Assembly (NCBI GenBank): GCA_963971425.1
Contig: OZ020524.1
Span: 9,241,845-9,305,844, forward strand
Direction: 5' to 3'
DNA length: 64,000 bases
From: Bryoerythrophyllum caledonicum
Lineage: Eukaryota; Streptophyta; Bryopsida; Pottiales; Pottiaceae
Position numbers and translations under genes: made by a program
Shown: piece after piece, positions 22,573-32,851 of the stretch
Position numbering within the stretch: the first letter of the stretch is position 1
Layout of the letters: each line of letters opens with the position of its first letter
The notes under the pieces: model-generated
The model's database searches: none
The model's input: only the letters and a program-made list of their open reading frames with translations
What the model was told of the DNA's origin: nothing

Positions 22573-23117
22573 TTTCTTTCACTAGAGTGAGGGAAGAGTA
22601 CAGATATATTTTAAAAAAAAGAAAGGCGTTTACCTTCGTAGGTTTCTTGAGGGAAAATGATACCATCGCCAACGTGAGTCGAAGAAAGCACAGTGTTGTT
22701 GCAGCACTTTGTAGTCGTGACGCCGGCCAATGTTGCCCTCCGGGTGCTCGGCCACTGCTGCTAATGCCCTGGACAGCTCTGAAAGAGAACCAAAGTGCAT
22801 AAATCCAAGAGGACATTACATTCAGAGAATGAGTTCGGTACCAGAATTCGTTTCCTACTTTCCTGTTTCGTTCTGGCACTAAACTTTGTGACGATGGTGC
22901 AGATGGAAGTTCAGCAGCTGATCACGTCCTTCAACAGCTGCATAATGTGCAGAATCAAGTGACTTACCATTCAAAATGGTATTGCAGATGGACGCTCTTG
23001 ACCAAAAAATGCCACGGAGTAGCTAATACATTGTACACTTTCTTCCTCATCAAACCTTCATCTATTTTCATGTTTGCCTCCCTTCTTCCTAAGCTTGTTC
23101 TTGTAATCAAATTTGTT

Positions 23118-24974
23118 TCATGCACATGTCACATAATTGGTTGTTGAATGTAAAACAAAGTTGAAATTGTAAATGTATTGTTTAGTCACGTACCTTTTTC
23201 GAGCTTGGAATTTGAAAGTACCAATGGAGGCGTTTTGTTTGCACAATGTAAGTTCAGCAACTTTTGACAATGAACTCTCCATTACTGCATCCATTGAACC
23301 ATCTATGTCTTCTTCCATTAGTGTGCAAAAAACTTCTTCGATCATCTTCTTGTCTTCTTTAAAAAGTGGAGTGGTCATATTGGTATCCATTGCTGCTTGT
23401 TGAAAGTCATCATCAAAAGATTGAAGTAGTCCACACAATTCCCACCCTCTTTTGATCATGTCAGGCTTGTTCACATGTTTCCATGCTTGGAGTAGCCACC
23501 CACATAGAAGGGGTTTTAAGGTAGACATTTTCGTGTCAACCTTAACATCTTTTGCCTCTTTACTTTGCATTTGTTTGTCAATGTCCACACTAGTGTACTC
23601 GTCAAACTCCACATTGAATGCATGTTTAAATGGTCTTTGCAAAATAACATCAGCGGGTTGATAGATACTTGTACAATTAGCCCGCACAAAGATAAGTAGA
23701 ATGTTTGAGTGTTTTAGTTTCATCCAACTGACAAACTCTTTGGAGATGTGAACACTCCAACAATCCAAGAGCCAAATGAGCTTAGAAAGTTTGCCTAACT
23801 TCAACAACTCTATTTGACGTTGTCTGTAGGGTTCAAGAATGACTTCAACAAACTCTTGGCAAGTTTTTAAGCTTGACCAATGGTTTGAGGTAAAAGATAA
23901 GTGCCACCCTTCCTCTTCACATCTCAACCTTCCCTCATTTTTAGGTGGTAGGCATTTTGATGTTCCTCCGGTAAATATTACTTGGAAAGGTAATAAATTT
24001 CCATCACAGGATGAAGAGACGGCCACTGTGACTTGTCTTTTATCCTCTACACCATGTACTAATACATGTTTTGATCCTCTTTCCGCCCATGTATGTGCAC
24101 CTCCTGTAGGAACAAGATGAATCCCGGTTTGATCCGTATTCACAAACATGGAGGGAGGAATGGAATAAGCCTTTACCAAGTAGGCAGCTCTTTGTGCCAT
24201 TAGAACACCTTGCACCTCTCAATCACTTGGGAGTTTACGAGTTGCCCCTGTAGCAGCCCTATAGCTCCAATGTAAGTGGTTTTTAACAAAATCCCTTGTC
24301 CAATTTAATGACACTTGAAACCCTGATTTAGACTCATCTAGTAAATTAGGTTCATGTTTGCTAATGTATCTTCTTATCATTGTTCTAGCAATTCTTGCAT
24401 GCATAGGTTGTCCAACATCCCTTTGGCCCTTGAGCATTTGTATGATACCTTCTTGGATTAATGGAAATTTGGAAAGGGCACATGAATGTTGCACACCTCC
24501 AATGAATGCTGACTTCTCTTCAATGACATACTTTTTGACATGCTCTCTTAGTTCTCCAGAGCTAGTAAACCATTCTCTCAATGAACCTCTACTTAACCTA
24601 TCGTACACACTAGAGGACTCTCCTGGACGTCTAAACTTCGTTTGCAAATATTTTAGTGCAAGAGAATAACTCTTGTGTACACGCATGGCACTAGGAGTAG
24701 GATGCCAAAGTGATGGAAGGAACCAATTTGTGTAAGACCCTCTTACCTTTACTCTCTTTGCACCTTTTGAATTGTCCACCTCCTCCACTTTGGGTGTAAG
24801 TAACACCATTTCCATCTCTTTCTTTGGACGTCCAACCGGCCGCTTCTCCAACACCTTCTCTTTGTTTTTCTGCACATTCTCACACAATGTTGCAAACTCA
24901 CGTTCAATACACTTTTTCATTTCTTCTTTGTCTATAACTTTGAACATGCTATGCAATAGACGTTGCTTTGTCAT
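23118..24974 (-). pseudogene. pogo-like transposase (DDE_1 type) with one internal stop
   Basis: The minus-strand frame starts at ATG 24974 (MTKQRLLHSMFKVIDKEE). It contains an AT-hook-like RPVGRPKK, a helix-turn-helix region (LQTKFRRPGESSSVYDRLSR ... REHVKKYVIEEKS) and SLNWTRDFVKNHLHWSYRAATG, the linker before the catalytic core. TGA at 24219-24221 follows KLPSD; the usual residue there is W, so a single base change made the stop. The core is intact: NTDQTGIHLVPTGG (first D), LLDCWSVH (second D) and YQPADVILQRPFKHAF (third D), with 37 residues between the last two. About 618 codons, a normal length for plant DDE_1 proteins. No other lesion is visible. Confidence 0.93.
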
Positions 24975-25291
24975 TTTCGCTCAACCTTAATTGAAAACGT
25001 GCAAACACATAGAAAGAGAAGAAAACATGAGCAAAGTTTTTTAATGTAGAGATTAAGAGTAGGGAACGGCTGAATTAATGATAAGCTGTCACTACCGCTA
25101 TTACGTTTAAACTAGTACCGGTATATTGTTCCCTTTTCATCCACCCACTAGGATGAATGCCGGAATTAATTTTAATTTTTTTTTAAAAAGTCAAAAATTC
25201 AAAAATTCAGTTTTTTACTGCCGAAGGCATATTTTCCACTTTAAATAAATATTCGGCACCAAGGTGCCGAACCTGCCCTTGAAGTACGGTA

Positions 25292-25545
25292 GTACGAGGA
25301 GGGTACAGGACCATATGGCCCTACTGAGGCATCTAACATTCGCTAGACAAAGCTTCAACTCCACCAATGGTGGGCCAGGATCGCAGACAAGGCATTGTCT
25401 AAAATAGTTGTTTGTATTCTAGCCCTTAATACGTATTCAGCTAGCTCTTGCGAACAAAATTGGAGTATATATTCGTTTCTCGACACCAAGAGCCGAAATC
25501 GATTAGCGCCGAAAAAGGTTGTGTCATTGGTGTATATTTATATCA
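25292..25545 (+). pseudogene. hAT transposase, C-terminal dimerisation domain (hATC)
   Basis: The frame resumes just after the right TA of the nested element: YEEGTGPYGPTEASNIR, stop TAG, then TKLQLHQWWARIADKALSK, ALNTYSASSCEQNWSIYSFL and RLAPKKVVSLVYIYINSR. The WW..IA, [CS]xxS.CE.NWS and NRL.P.....LVY.[YH] motifs define the hATC domain. The reading frame agrees with that of 19045-20577 if the 4.7-kb insertion and one TA copy are removed, apart from a TAG at the joint and one at 25353-25355 or so. This shows that the two parts were one gene. Confidence 0.93.
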
Positions 25546-27126
25546 ATAGCCGATGCCTTCAACAAAGACGAGGGGCCGATCGCGTTCGATGGTACGATGC
25601 GAATATTCACTCGGAGGATTCCGACCTAGATGCCCTGGGGCCGGTCCCGGTGGGTGAACATAATCGTGAATTTGATGTGTTGATAGCTGAAGAAGAGGAG
25701 GAGCACAACATGGAAGCTCCCCGCTTTCCGCTAGAGTACCGGGGGAATCCTAATCTTTGGGCGGAAGGCGCTGATCACGTTGAGGAAACGAGAAACTATC
25801 ACGGAGATAATGACGATGTGGAAGAAGAATTGGCTCAAGGTCGTTGGAGACCTTGGAATCGAAGTCCTCGTCGTAGTCCTTCGCCTCATCTTCCTCAAAA
25901 TGAGGGAATTAATGAAGAACATCCTTTGTCTACTTCCTCAAAGAGCGACATCCCAGATGTGACTAACCTTGAAGAGCCTGAAACAGGAGGGGCAATGTCG
26001 GGAACATTCGCGACGATGATAATTCCCCATCAGATTATGGAGGTGGAAATGGAGACGCCGACAACAACGGAGCCGGAGAGAACACAGTAAATACTGCAAC
26101 TCGAAACAACCAAGGATTGGTTGAAACCGGTATGGCCAGGGGAGCCCTATTGGAATGGGTGCATCATTTCGTAGCACCAGAGTCGTTCAAGGAGACTCTG
26201 ACGTAAATGTTGTAAACACAACAATTGTAGAGACGGCTCCAAGAAATGAAAGGGTTGTTAATCAGCAAAGGCATTTTGACCCGGAATATGTAGACCCCTC
26301 TGATGTTTTTGCATTCACAGAGGACCTTGAGCCACAACCATCTCCGGTTGTGGTGTTGCCTACTGTTATTAATGACCAGAATACACCAACGCCGCCTTCC
26401 CGGAATTCTTCTTCTCCTAGAACGGCGAATGCCATGTATGAACCTTTCCAACAAAGTGTAGGCGTTGAAGGGACGGGTCTAAACACTTCCGCTACTAGTG
26501 CCGGAAATAGCAGATTCCCTTTGGCCGCTAGAGCGGAGTCAATTCATCCAATGGGTCAATATCAACAAGGCAATGGAAGGACTAATGCTCGTGGAGGGTC
26601 TAGAGGCCGTGGAGCGTCTAGAGGCCGTGGAGCGGCTAGAGGCCGTGGAGGAAGAAACAACGGCGAAGCATCATCCTCAAGGCCTCGTAGACGTCCCCTC
26701 TTTGGAATAAGGGCACGAGATCCGAACATGGTTGTACAACCGTTTTGGGACACGTATGTTCCAGCACGCTCTTCATCAACTCCGGCATTTGTTGTTCCGA
26801 GTCGAGCAGTTCGTCCTACCAGCGGCCCAACCATAAATTCCGACGGCGATGATCCTCACGCACATCGACAAAAGAGATTCAGACGCTCGTGTTGCGATGG
26901 TGAAACAGTCGTAGAGTTTCACAATGACAACTCTGAAGTAGAGGGCTCTTGGACTACGGATGGTAGCAATGGAGAATACGAAGATGAGAGCGATGAAGGT
27001 GCTAATGATGACAACCGTCCAGATTGCGATGAGGCACCAAATGATGATGATATTGTCCTTCGAGATACAGTTATGGGTGGCCCGTCCACCGAAGGAGTGC
27101 ACAAATCCGGTCGTTTGAATAATTAA
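25546..27126 (+). pseudogene. Long disordered acidic/RGG-rich extension of the hAT transposase
   Basis: Behind hATC the frame stays open: it is acidic (DANIHSEDSDLDALGP, IAEEEEEHN), then Arg/Ser-Pro rich (RPWNRSPRRSPSPHLPQ), changes frame around 25990 (RDDDNSPSDYGGGNGDADNN) and again near 26160, and continues 26155-27126 with a Pro/Ser region, an RGG block (GGSRGRGASRGRGAARGRGG, about 26589-26655, made by an 18-bp tandem repeat), a basic RRRP segment and a final very acidic stretch (SDEGANDDNRPDCDEAPNDD). Most hAT transposases end soon after hATC, so some 500 extra residues are unusual. The frame changes may be mutations or small introns. Type of function unknown; RG/RGG blocks often bind RNA. 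Confidence 0.6.
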
Positions 27127-27344
27127 GGGACAAGAAAAGTAGCTATGTATATGTATGCGAAATCAAGAGAGATGTGATAATTCATAGAATAAGCTAGGAG
27201 ATTAAAAAAATTCTTAGATAACTAGTGCCGATAATACTTGGTTTGGAAGTATGAAATCAGGGCATTGTTGTTATATCGTGAAATGAATTAATGTAATAAA
27301 CATATTTTTCTTTCACACATTAAGCCTTAAGGTCCTCTAGGTGA

Positions 27345-27465
27345 ATGATGCAGGGACGGGGACGCCTCCAAGAGGGGCGGGGACGTCCCCGCCCCTAATG
27401 GAGGCGTCCCTGCCCCGAGGCGGAGATGTCCACCCCCCACGGGAGGCGTCCCCGCCCTAGCGCCA
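27345..27465 (+). repeat. CpG-rich palindrome array, right side of the hAT element
   Basis: Several GGGGACG[TC]CCCCGCC and GGAGGCGTCC[CT]GCC units lie in a row, in mirror relation to the arrays at 16860-16950 and 18475-18575. Confidence 0.75.
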
Positions 27466-27554
27466 CCGTGGCGTGACATGTCTAAATGTGACATGTCTTT
27501 CACAATAAAAATTTCTTACCTACAAAAAATTACGAGGCGCACTTCAGGCAATCC

Positions 27555-27645
27555 ATCTGAACTGTCCGCCCGTCCGGTCCGGACCACCCGTCCGGTTGTC
27601 CCGTCCGATCACCTCAACCCGTCCGTTATGACAACCCTGGTCCGG
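27555..27645 (+). repeat. CCGTCCG-rich short tandem array
   Basis: Units like CCCGTCCGGT and CCCGTCCGAT repeat about seven times. This lies just outside the hAT array and upstream of a transporter-like fragment. Confidence 0.55.
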
Positions 27646-27689
27646 CCCAAGCATGAACAAGAGCCATTTGGGTGTCAGTAAGGGTTGTG

Positions 27690-27935
27690 AGCACTGTGGA
27701 CATCATGATTTTGGTGCTACACATTCTCTCATGGGCTGCAGTGGTGGTTGTATCTCTTTGTGGCAGATTTACAAGGCATTTTTCAAGCCGGATGTGGATT
27801 TGTATGTGCTTCTTGTTGCCGTTGGCCCAACAGTCACCACCTTAGCTCTTGCATTGTACAATTTGTATATATGACCTCATCCCGGTGAAGAGTTTGGGGC
27901 AAATCAGCAAGCTAGTGCCAAGTGGAGATTTTGAT
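27690..27935 (+). pseudogene. Fragment of a nodulin-like MFS transporter (middle region)
   Basis: One frame reads MGCSGGCISLWQIYKAFFKP then DVDLYVLLVAVGPTVTTLAL, a TGA, and in the same frame PHPGEEFGANQQASAKWRF. The pattern G-x-S-G-x-[IV]-x-x-Q-[IV]-Y-x-A-[FL], followed by a hydrophobic helix with V-G-P, matches the region between two transmembrane helices of NFD4-type proteins. The frame ends in stops on both sides. It has the same strand as the 5' fragment at 286-579, 27 kb upstream, so both may derive from one gene. Confidence 0.5.
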
Positions 27936-28219
27936 TAACTTATGTAAGTTGATTTCTTAGTTCTTGCTCTTTAATCTATCTATTGATCTACCACTGATTA
28001 CTCACGCTTTGCTCTTTGATGTAATGGCGGGCATCATCAGCTTGGCTCTTTTTTTTTGTCACCATTCTTGTCACCGAGGTGCACCCGCTTGCAGTGTTGT
28101 TCACTCATTTGATGGACATTTTAGAGCGTTCGTTGTTGATGCCATGAGCTTAAAGTCATGGAATTGATGAATGGATTGGAATTTGGAGAGGCAAGATCAT
28201 GCACCAAACGGTGCTAAGT

Positions 28220-28370
28220 GTTGAATTTTCCAAGCCTTCACAAAGGATGATTTGTTGTCGAGGCCGATTTTCGTCGCATTTGCAATTGTGATGTTCATAA
28301 TTGTGGGCCTCACATTTGTATTTCCGGTAATTTCCGTACAATGTTTCATGACTTGAGCTAGAGCTTTTAT
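28220..28370 (+). repeat. Dispersed repeat shared with 35240-35350
   Basis: TGTATTTCCGGTA.TTT.CGTACAATGTTTCATGA and preceding bases match the second site with scattered differences. On the plus strand both copies give a hydrophobic peptide (FVAFAIVMFIIVGLTFVFPV here), so they may be remnants of a membrane-protein exon. Confidence 0.65.
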
Positions 28371-28543
28371 GGAAATATCAAAGATGAATTTTGAAGGCAG
28401 CATGTCTTGAGTGTTTGTTATGGTTTTCTGCGCTTCAATTATTGATACTTGATATATCTTAACTTCTGAAATTCCTGAACTATTTTTCGAGATGCTTGAT
28501 AGGCCAGTTGTGGTGCTATAGAGGCACTTAACCGGGGATCGAA

Positions 28544-29000
28544 ATGACACCTACAGAGCTGCAGAGAAGGAGTTCGGCATCGATTGAAGAATCCAACACT
28601 GAAATTAGCGAGGGAAATATCATGCTCCACCGAGTTGTACAAGGTATGCAAAATCTTCCTCTCATCAGAATTCAAATTCGAATTACAGTAAAAATGATAA
28701 ATTCAGTATCAATTGTAAACTACAACACTACAATTACCAGTCCAATTAGTAGTAAGTTATAGTATAAGTTGTTTCTCTTTGTTTTTGGCGCACTGATGTG
28801 AGTATGGGTTGGATTTAACTAAAAATGAGGAACAAGCACCTTTGAAAGGTGAATATGAGATGAAATCAAAGGCTGTTGGAGGCGTTGAGACATGGAATAG
28901 AAGAATTCGTGTGGTTGAGGTTGGTCTGGAGCAACTGGAGCTCATATTCGGGAGTGCCTTACAAACTTCAGACTTTTGGTACATAATTTCATTATTCTAG
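28544..29000 (+). pseudogene. Unidentified coding-like fragments, two possible exons
   Basis: Segment one (28544 to about 28646) reads MTPTELQRRSSASIEESNTE...NIMLHRVVQ and is followed by GGTATGC, a donor-like site. Segment two (about 28795-29000) reads YGLDLTKNEEQAPLKGEYEM then KSKAVGGVETWNRRIRVVEV and more, and ends in TAG. Both are low in stops and look coding. I do not know the family; no start or further exons were found. Confidence 0.35.
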
Positions 29001-29838
29001 AGGGGTCACATTGTTGTGCTAGTGTCTTTGATTTGCTTCAAAGGCTGTACTTGGGTATCATATAACTTGAAAATACTAAGAATAGAAGTATTAGTAAAAG
29101 TGAGCCGCTATCCAATCCGGTCCAACATTATACGCTCATCCCTCTAATAAAATATAGCCAAATCTAGCGCCGATGGATATAGATGGTAAGAACTTAGGAG
29201 AGACTAAAGTTAGTGGAGGTTTTAGTGGAGAGCTTCGTAACTTCAACACAATTTCATCTCCAACCACCCCATGCGATTTCCTGACACTGGCTTGTCATCA
29301 AGTACGGCGTAAAAATCCTGCACTTTATGCTCTACCATAGCTAGCCACTCCACCAAGTTTTATAGTGTGATAAAGAAACCAATCAGTCTGTAATTACATC
29401 AGCAGCATGTCTAATAAAAACAAGTCAGCGTATGGAACCACAACCAACGAACATCTTGACATCAACAACGACTTGCTTGCCACTACAAAGCATTGTGTAG
29501 CTCAAAATGGTGATTTGATACTGATACACGTCAGCAATGGTCACATGGTAGTAGTGGTCATAAGTTAGTTCGAGTTAATGATAGCTAAGTTTATAAGTTA
29601 GCGGAACTATATGTTATGAGAGGTAGAACTTATGGGAGGGATGAGTGTTGTGTGTCTACTCCATAATTGGGACAGGAGTAGTATAGTTGGTTATTTTTAG
29701 GTTTGATGTGCATAGATTCAACAACAAACTTGTGAATAGTGAAGACTAGTTATGGGAGAATTTTTGTGGTTACGATGTTATTTATGCTCTGACATAGCTA
29801 ATGTAGTAGACATAGCATAGAACTAGTTTTGACCATCT
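29001..29838. other. Spacer
   Basis: AT-rich to mixed sequence with no frame, repeat or element that I can support. Confidence 0.5.
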
Positions 29839-30033
29839 TTGAACCTCTCTACTTCTACTAAAGAACTAGATTGTGTTCGTTTTATTGATAATAATTTGGG
29901 TGGCAGGATTTTGGCACTTGTTGCCATGATGGCACCTGGATGTGGGTTGGTTGTCATCAAGAATTTATTAGAGGTTCTTTATGGGTCATTATCAATTGAT
30001 CAAGCTGCTCCAATACTTCACTATTTTCAGTGA
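29839..30033 (+). pseudogene. Short unidentified coding-like fragment
   Basis: A 64-codon frame reads STKELDCVRFIDNNLGGRIL then ALVAMMAPGCGLVVIKNLLE and YGSLSIDQAAPILHYF. It has a hydrophobic centre and a coding-like composition, but no recognised family and no upstream start context. Confidence 0.3.
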
Positions 30034-30499
30034 AGAACTAAGGTAGGCTTTTTGGTGAGATAAATGGGGAAGGCAATAAATTTGGACGAGGTGGAGCTTT
30101 CTGTGGGCTTATTTAGCATTTGGACCTGCATCGGACGCATCATTGCAAGGTCTCAACTATGCCTTTTTTTACCACTCAATTTTTTTGGTAGTATATCTTT
30201 TGACCACTCTTCTCTCAAAGTATTGTTTCCAACTAATTAGTCTAGGTGCCTTTCTATGAGCTAAGTAGACCATCTGATGTAATTATCGTTTTGTCTTTGA
30301 TTTCATATTGAATTTGAAATCATTTTTGGAGCCTCATCATGGACCTACTTTTTGATTGCACTACAATGGATTGGATTCATTGCTAAGAAAATGCAGCTCC
30401 AGGCCTCTCACTCTCACTCCTTCATTTTTCACCGTTATGTTTGGTATTTCTAATGAGCACCTCAATCTGCGTAAGCGGTTGTACTTTACACTTTAATAT

Positions 30500-31912
30500 A
30501 GATATGGATAGATATAGAAACATCCTATGTGTATTGAAAGTATCACATACTATAGGACAAAACTTTTTTTATTATCAATATAATATATAGATGCTTGTAA
30601 TGATTCATAAGGTGTGCATTAACAATAGACACTTTTGTCTTCATGAGTACTTCGAGGCAATAGAAATGCTCTTGGTTGTTATTTTGTTGCAATCTTATGC
30701 TCCTCTTTTGCAGCGCCTAGTATATTGGCCTTGGGCTCAACTTGTTAAGTACTAACTTATGGTGCTTTCTAGAGCTTGCATCCATACATCTCTCTAAGGT
30801 GTTTCGACTCTGCAAATTCCCTACAATCTATAAAGAAATCTTGCAAGTTTCAAAAATCTCAAGTACATTCAAACCAAGGTATAGCGTAAAGTTAGGATCT
30901 ATCTTGGATATCTCTAACCTCTCTTTTGGCCTAATATTGTAGTATATCGAATGCACACTAATATACTTTATATGGATTTCTTTAACCTCTCTTTCAGCAT
31001 TAAGGATCACTCTGGCTTTGAAGGAGCCCAACCAAAGACATCAAAAAAACTCATGAATTGTGAAAAACTTTATGCTATATTCAATTACCATCGAGATTAG
31101 AGCTGAGCATTGATACGGGTGATGGTTATTGCTTGTCTTCAGAGAGAGCGTACGAGTGGATTTTTTATATATTAGTTTTGCAAAATTCTAACCTCTCCAA
31201 ACCTCTTCTGGTAAGACACCCGCCTAACTAACGAGAATGTGAGCTTATGATTCATTTGCTTTTTACAACATCATTACAACTTAGTGTATGAAATGGACCG
31301 CTCTGAGTGTTTGATTGCCGTGAACCAAGTCAACTATATCTCGCGCGATTCATCTTTGTGCCAAAGTCGTCGGCTCTGTAAAATCGCGAAGTCGCGAATT
31401 TCCACAATTATTTCCAAACAGGCAATGGAGCGCTCGCGATCTCAACACTTGCTATGGTTGGAGATGTTTGGATTACTCGTTGGTCTTTCTAGCTTCTGTT
31501 GGTGTAGCTAGTGTCATTATAGCTTTAGTTTTCGTCTGGCGCACCAATATCCATTTATTTGAGAACACGAAGGAGTGTTTTGGAAAGTGTGAATTATCCA
31601 TTGAGTACGTTTACAAAGATTTCTATGTTTTAAAGCAAAAGAATTGCATCATAGAAATGAATGTTTGTGTGGTGGTAAGGAACTTGGGATTCTCTTAGTT
31701 TGGGTATTGGGCGGACATTGGCTCCGGGACGTTATGTGGATGAGAATAGAGTTGAGTTTTGGTTTAACATTTATACACAAAACCACATGCACATATGTAC
31801 CTATTTACAAATTCTAAGTCTGGCAAATGAAACAATAAGGAGTACCATCTTTTTCTTTGGAATTTACAAATGTCTTTCAAAAAATGTTCTAATGTTCTCA
31901 TATTTGTACCTA
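30500..31912 (+). repeat. Dispersed repeat R, copy 3 (most complete)
   Basis: Closely similar to 11690-13305 and, in its last 260 bp, to 583-802. All three copies stop matching just after TTGTAC. The part around 31424-31700 includes an in-frame but short coding-like stretch (MERSRSQHLLWLEMFG..., and RTNIHLFENTKECFGK in another frame), interrupted by stops. Confidence 0.8.
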
Positions 31913-32851
31913 CATTTAGAATGAAATTTCACACGTAGAGGACCAATACCCATGGCTAAAGAATGACAAATTCATTTGATCTTATGCTAAAAATAATATT
32001 CAAATGGGATCAAAGTTTACATTGCTAGATTCAATGAAGCGCATTGCATGAGTTGAAAATATAAACAATATTGAATAATTGCAAATTGACATTTGACAAA
32101 ATCAATACTATTGAAAACATACATAACATCCTTGGGGGTCTTATGTTGTTTTACATGTGTAAAACATTAAAATTTAAATATTAACATATTGGACAATTTG
32201 TTGTGCTAAATTGCAATCAATAGGCAACTCATGGTTTTTAATAAGGCTCACCCTAGATAGACAATACCAATGTAATTTAAGAAATAATTTGACTTGACAA
32301 TTGGACACTCTCACCAATTCATACAACATAAGCAACTCCAATTAACGATAAAACAAAGTTCATCATTACGTAAATATGTTCACAAGAAAAAGAAGCAACA
32401 AACATATTCTAGGTGCACCAAATGCTCCACCTACATCCCAAGATCTTTAACACAAAACATTCTTCTCCATACACACTGGATCTCAAGCCAAATCAAGATT
32501 ACATCTCCTTCTGCACTTACTAGAAACCTTCAATACCAAATAATACCTTTAAATATAGAAGATGTCCACCTTTGCACTAGATTTTAAAGTCCAATATCAT
32601 CTTTGCAAACGAACATTAAAACTAAAGCTCTCTTATTAACAATGTATGTGAAACCACTTCAACAATATTGAGGGTAAGACTCGTTTACATATAGAATAGT
32701 GAAATAATAAGTGCAAACATCAAAAGCATATTTGCATTTGGTCGCGCTCTGAAAGTACAAGATATCAAGTAGCTCATTGCTACACAACAAGAGGAGCTAT
32801 TAAGTAGACATCTAGTCTATATTATCAACATAAGCAATCACATGATCTTGA
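31913..32851. other. AT-rich spacer downstream of the kinase pseudogene
   Basis: No gene or repeat recognised. Confidence 0.5.

Larger units (their letters stand above)
20578..25291 (-). mobile_element. Nested pogo-like (Tc1/mariner superfamily) element with TA target duplication
   Basis: Element ends are CCGTACTTCAAGGGCAG at 20580 and its reverse complement ending at 25289. They are flanked by TA at 20578-20579 and 25290-25291. The similarity extends about 8 bp further in (CTCCGGCA / GTTCGGCA). The transposase is on the minus strand (23118-24974). The other half (20.8-23.1 kb) is richer in GC and carries coding-like fragments unrelated to transposition. The insertion splits the hAT transposase between its DUF659 and dimerisation domains. 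Confidence 0.9.
18216..27470 (+). mobile_element. hAT-type transposon, interrupted by a pogo-like element (ends approximate)
   Basis: A BED-finger/DUF659/hATC transposase is spread over 18854-20577 and 25292-27126. CpG-rich GGGGACGTCCCC palindrome arrays lie at both sides (18475-18575 and 27345-27465). The exact terminal inverted repeats and 8-bp target duplication were not found by eye, so both borders are estimates from the arrays. Removing the nested element (20580-25289) leaves an element of about 4.5 kb, a normal size for hAT. Confidence 0.75.
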
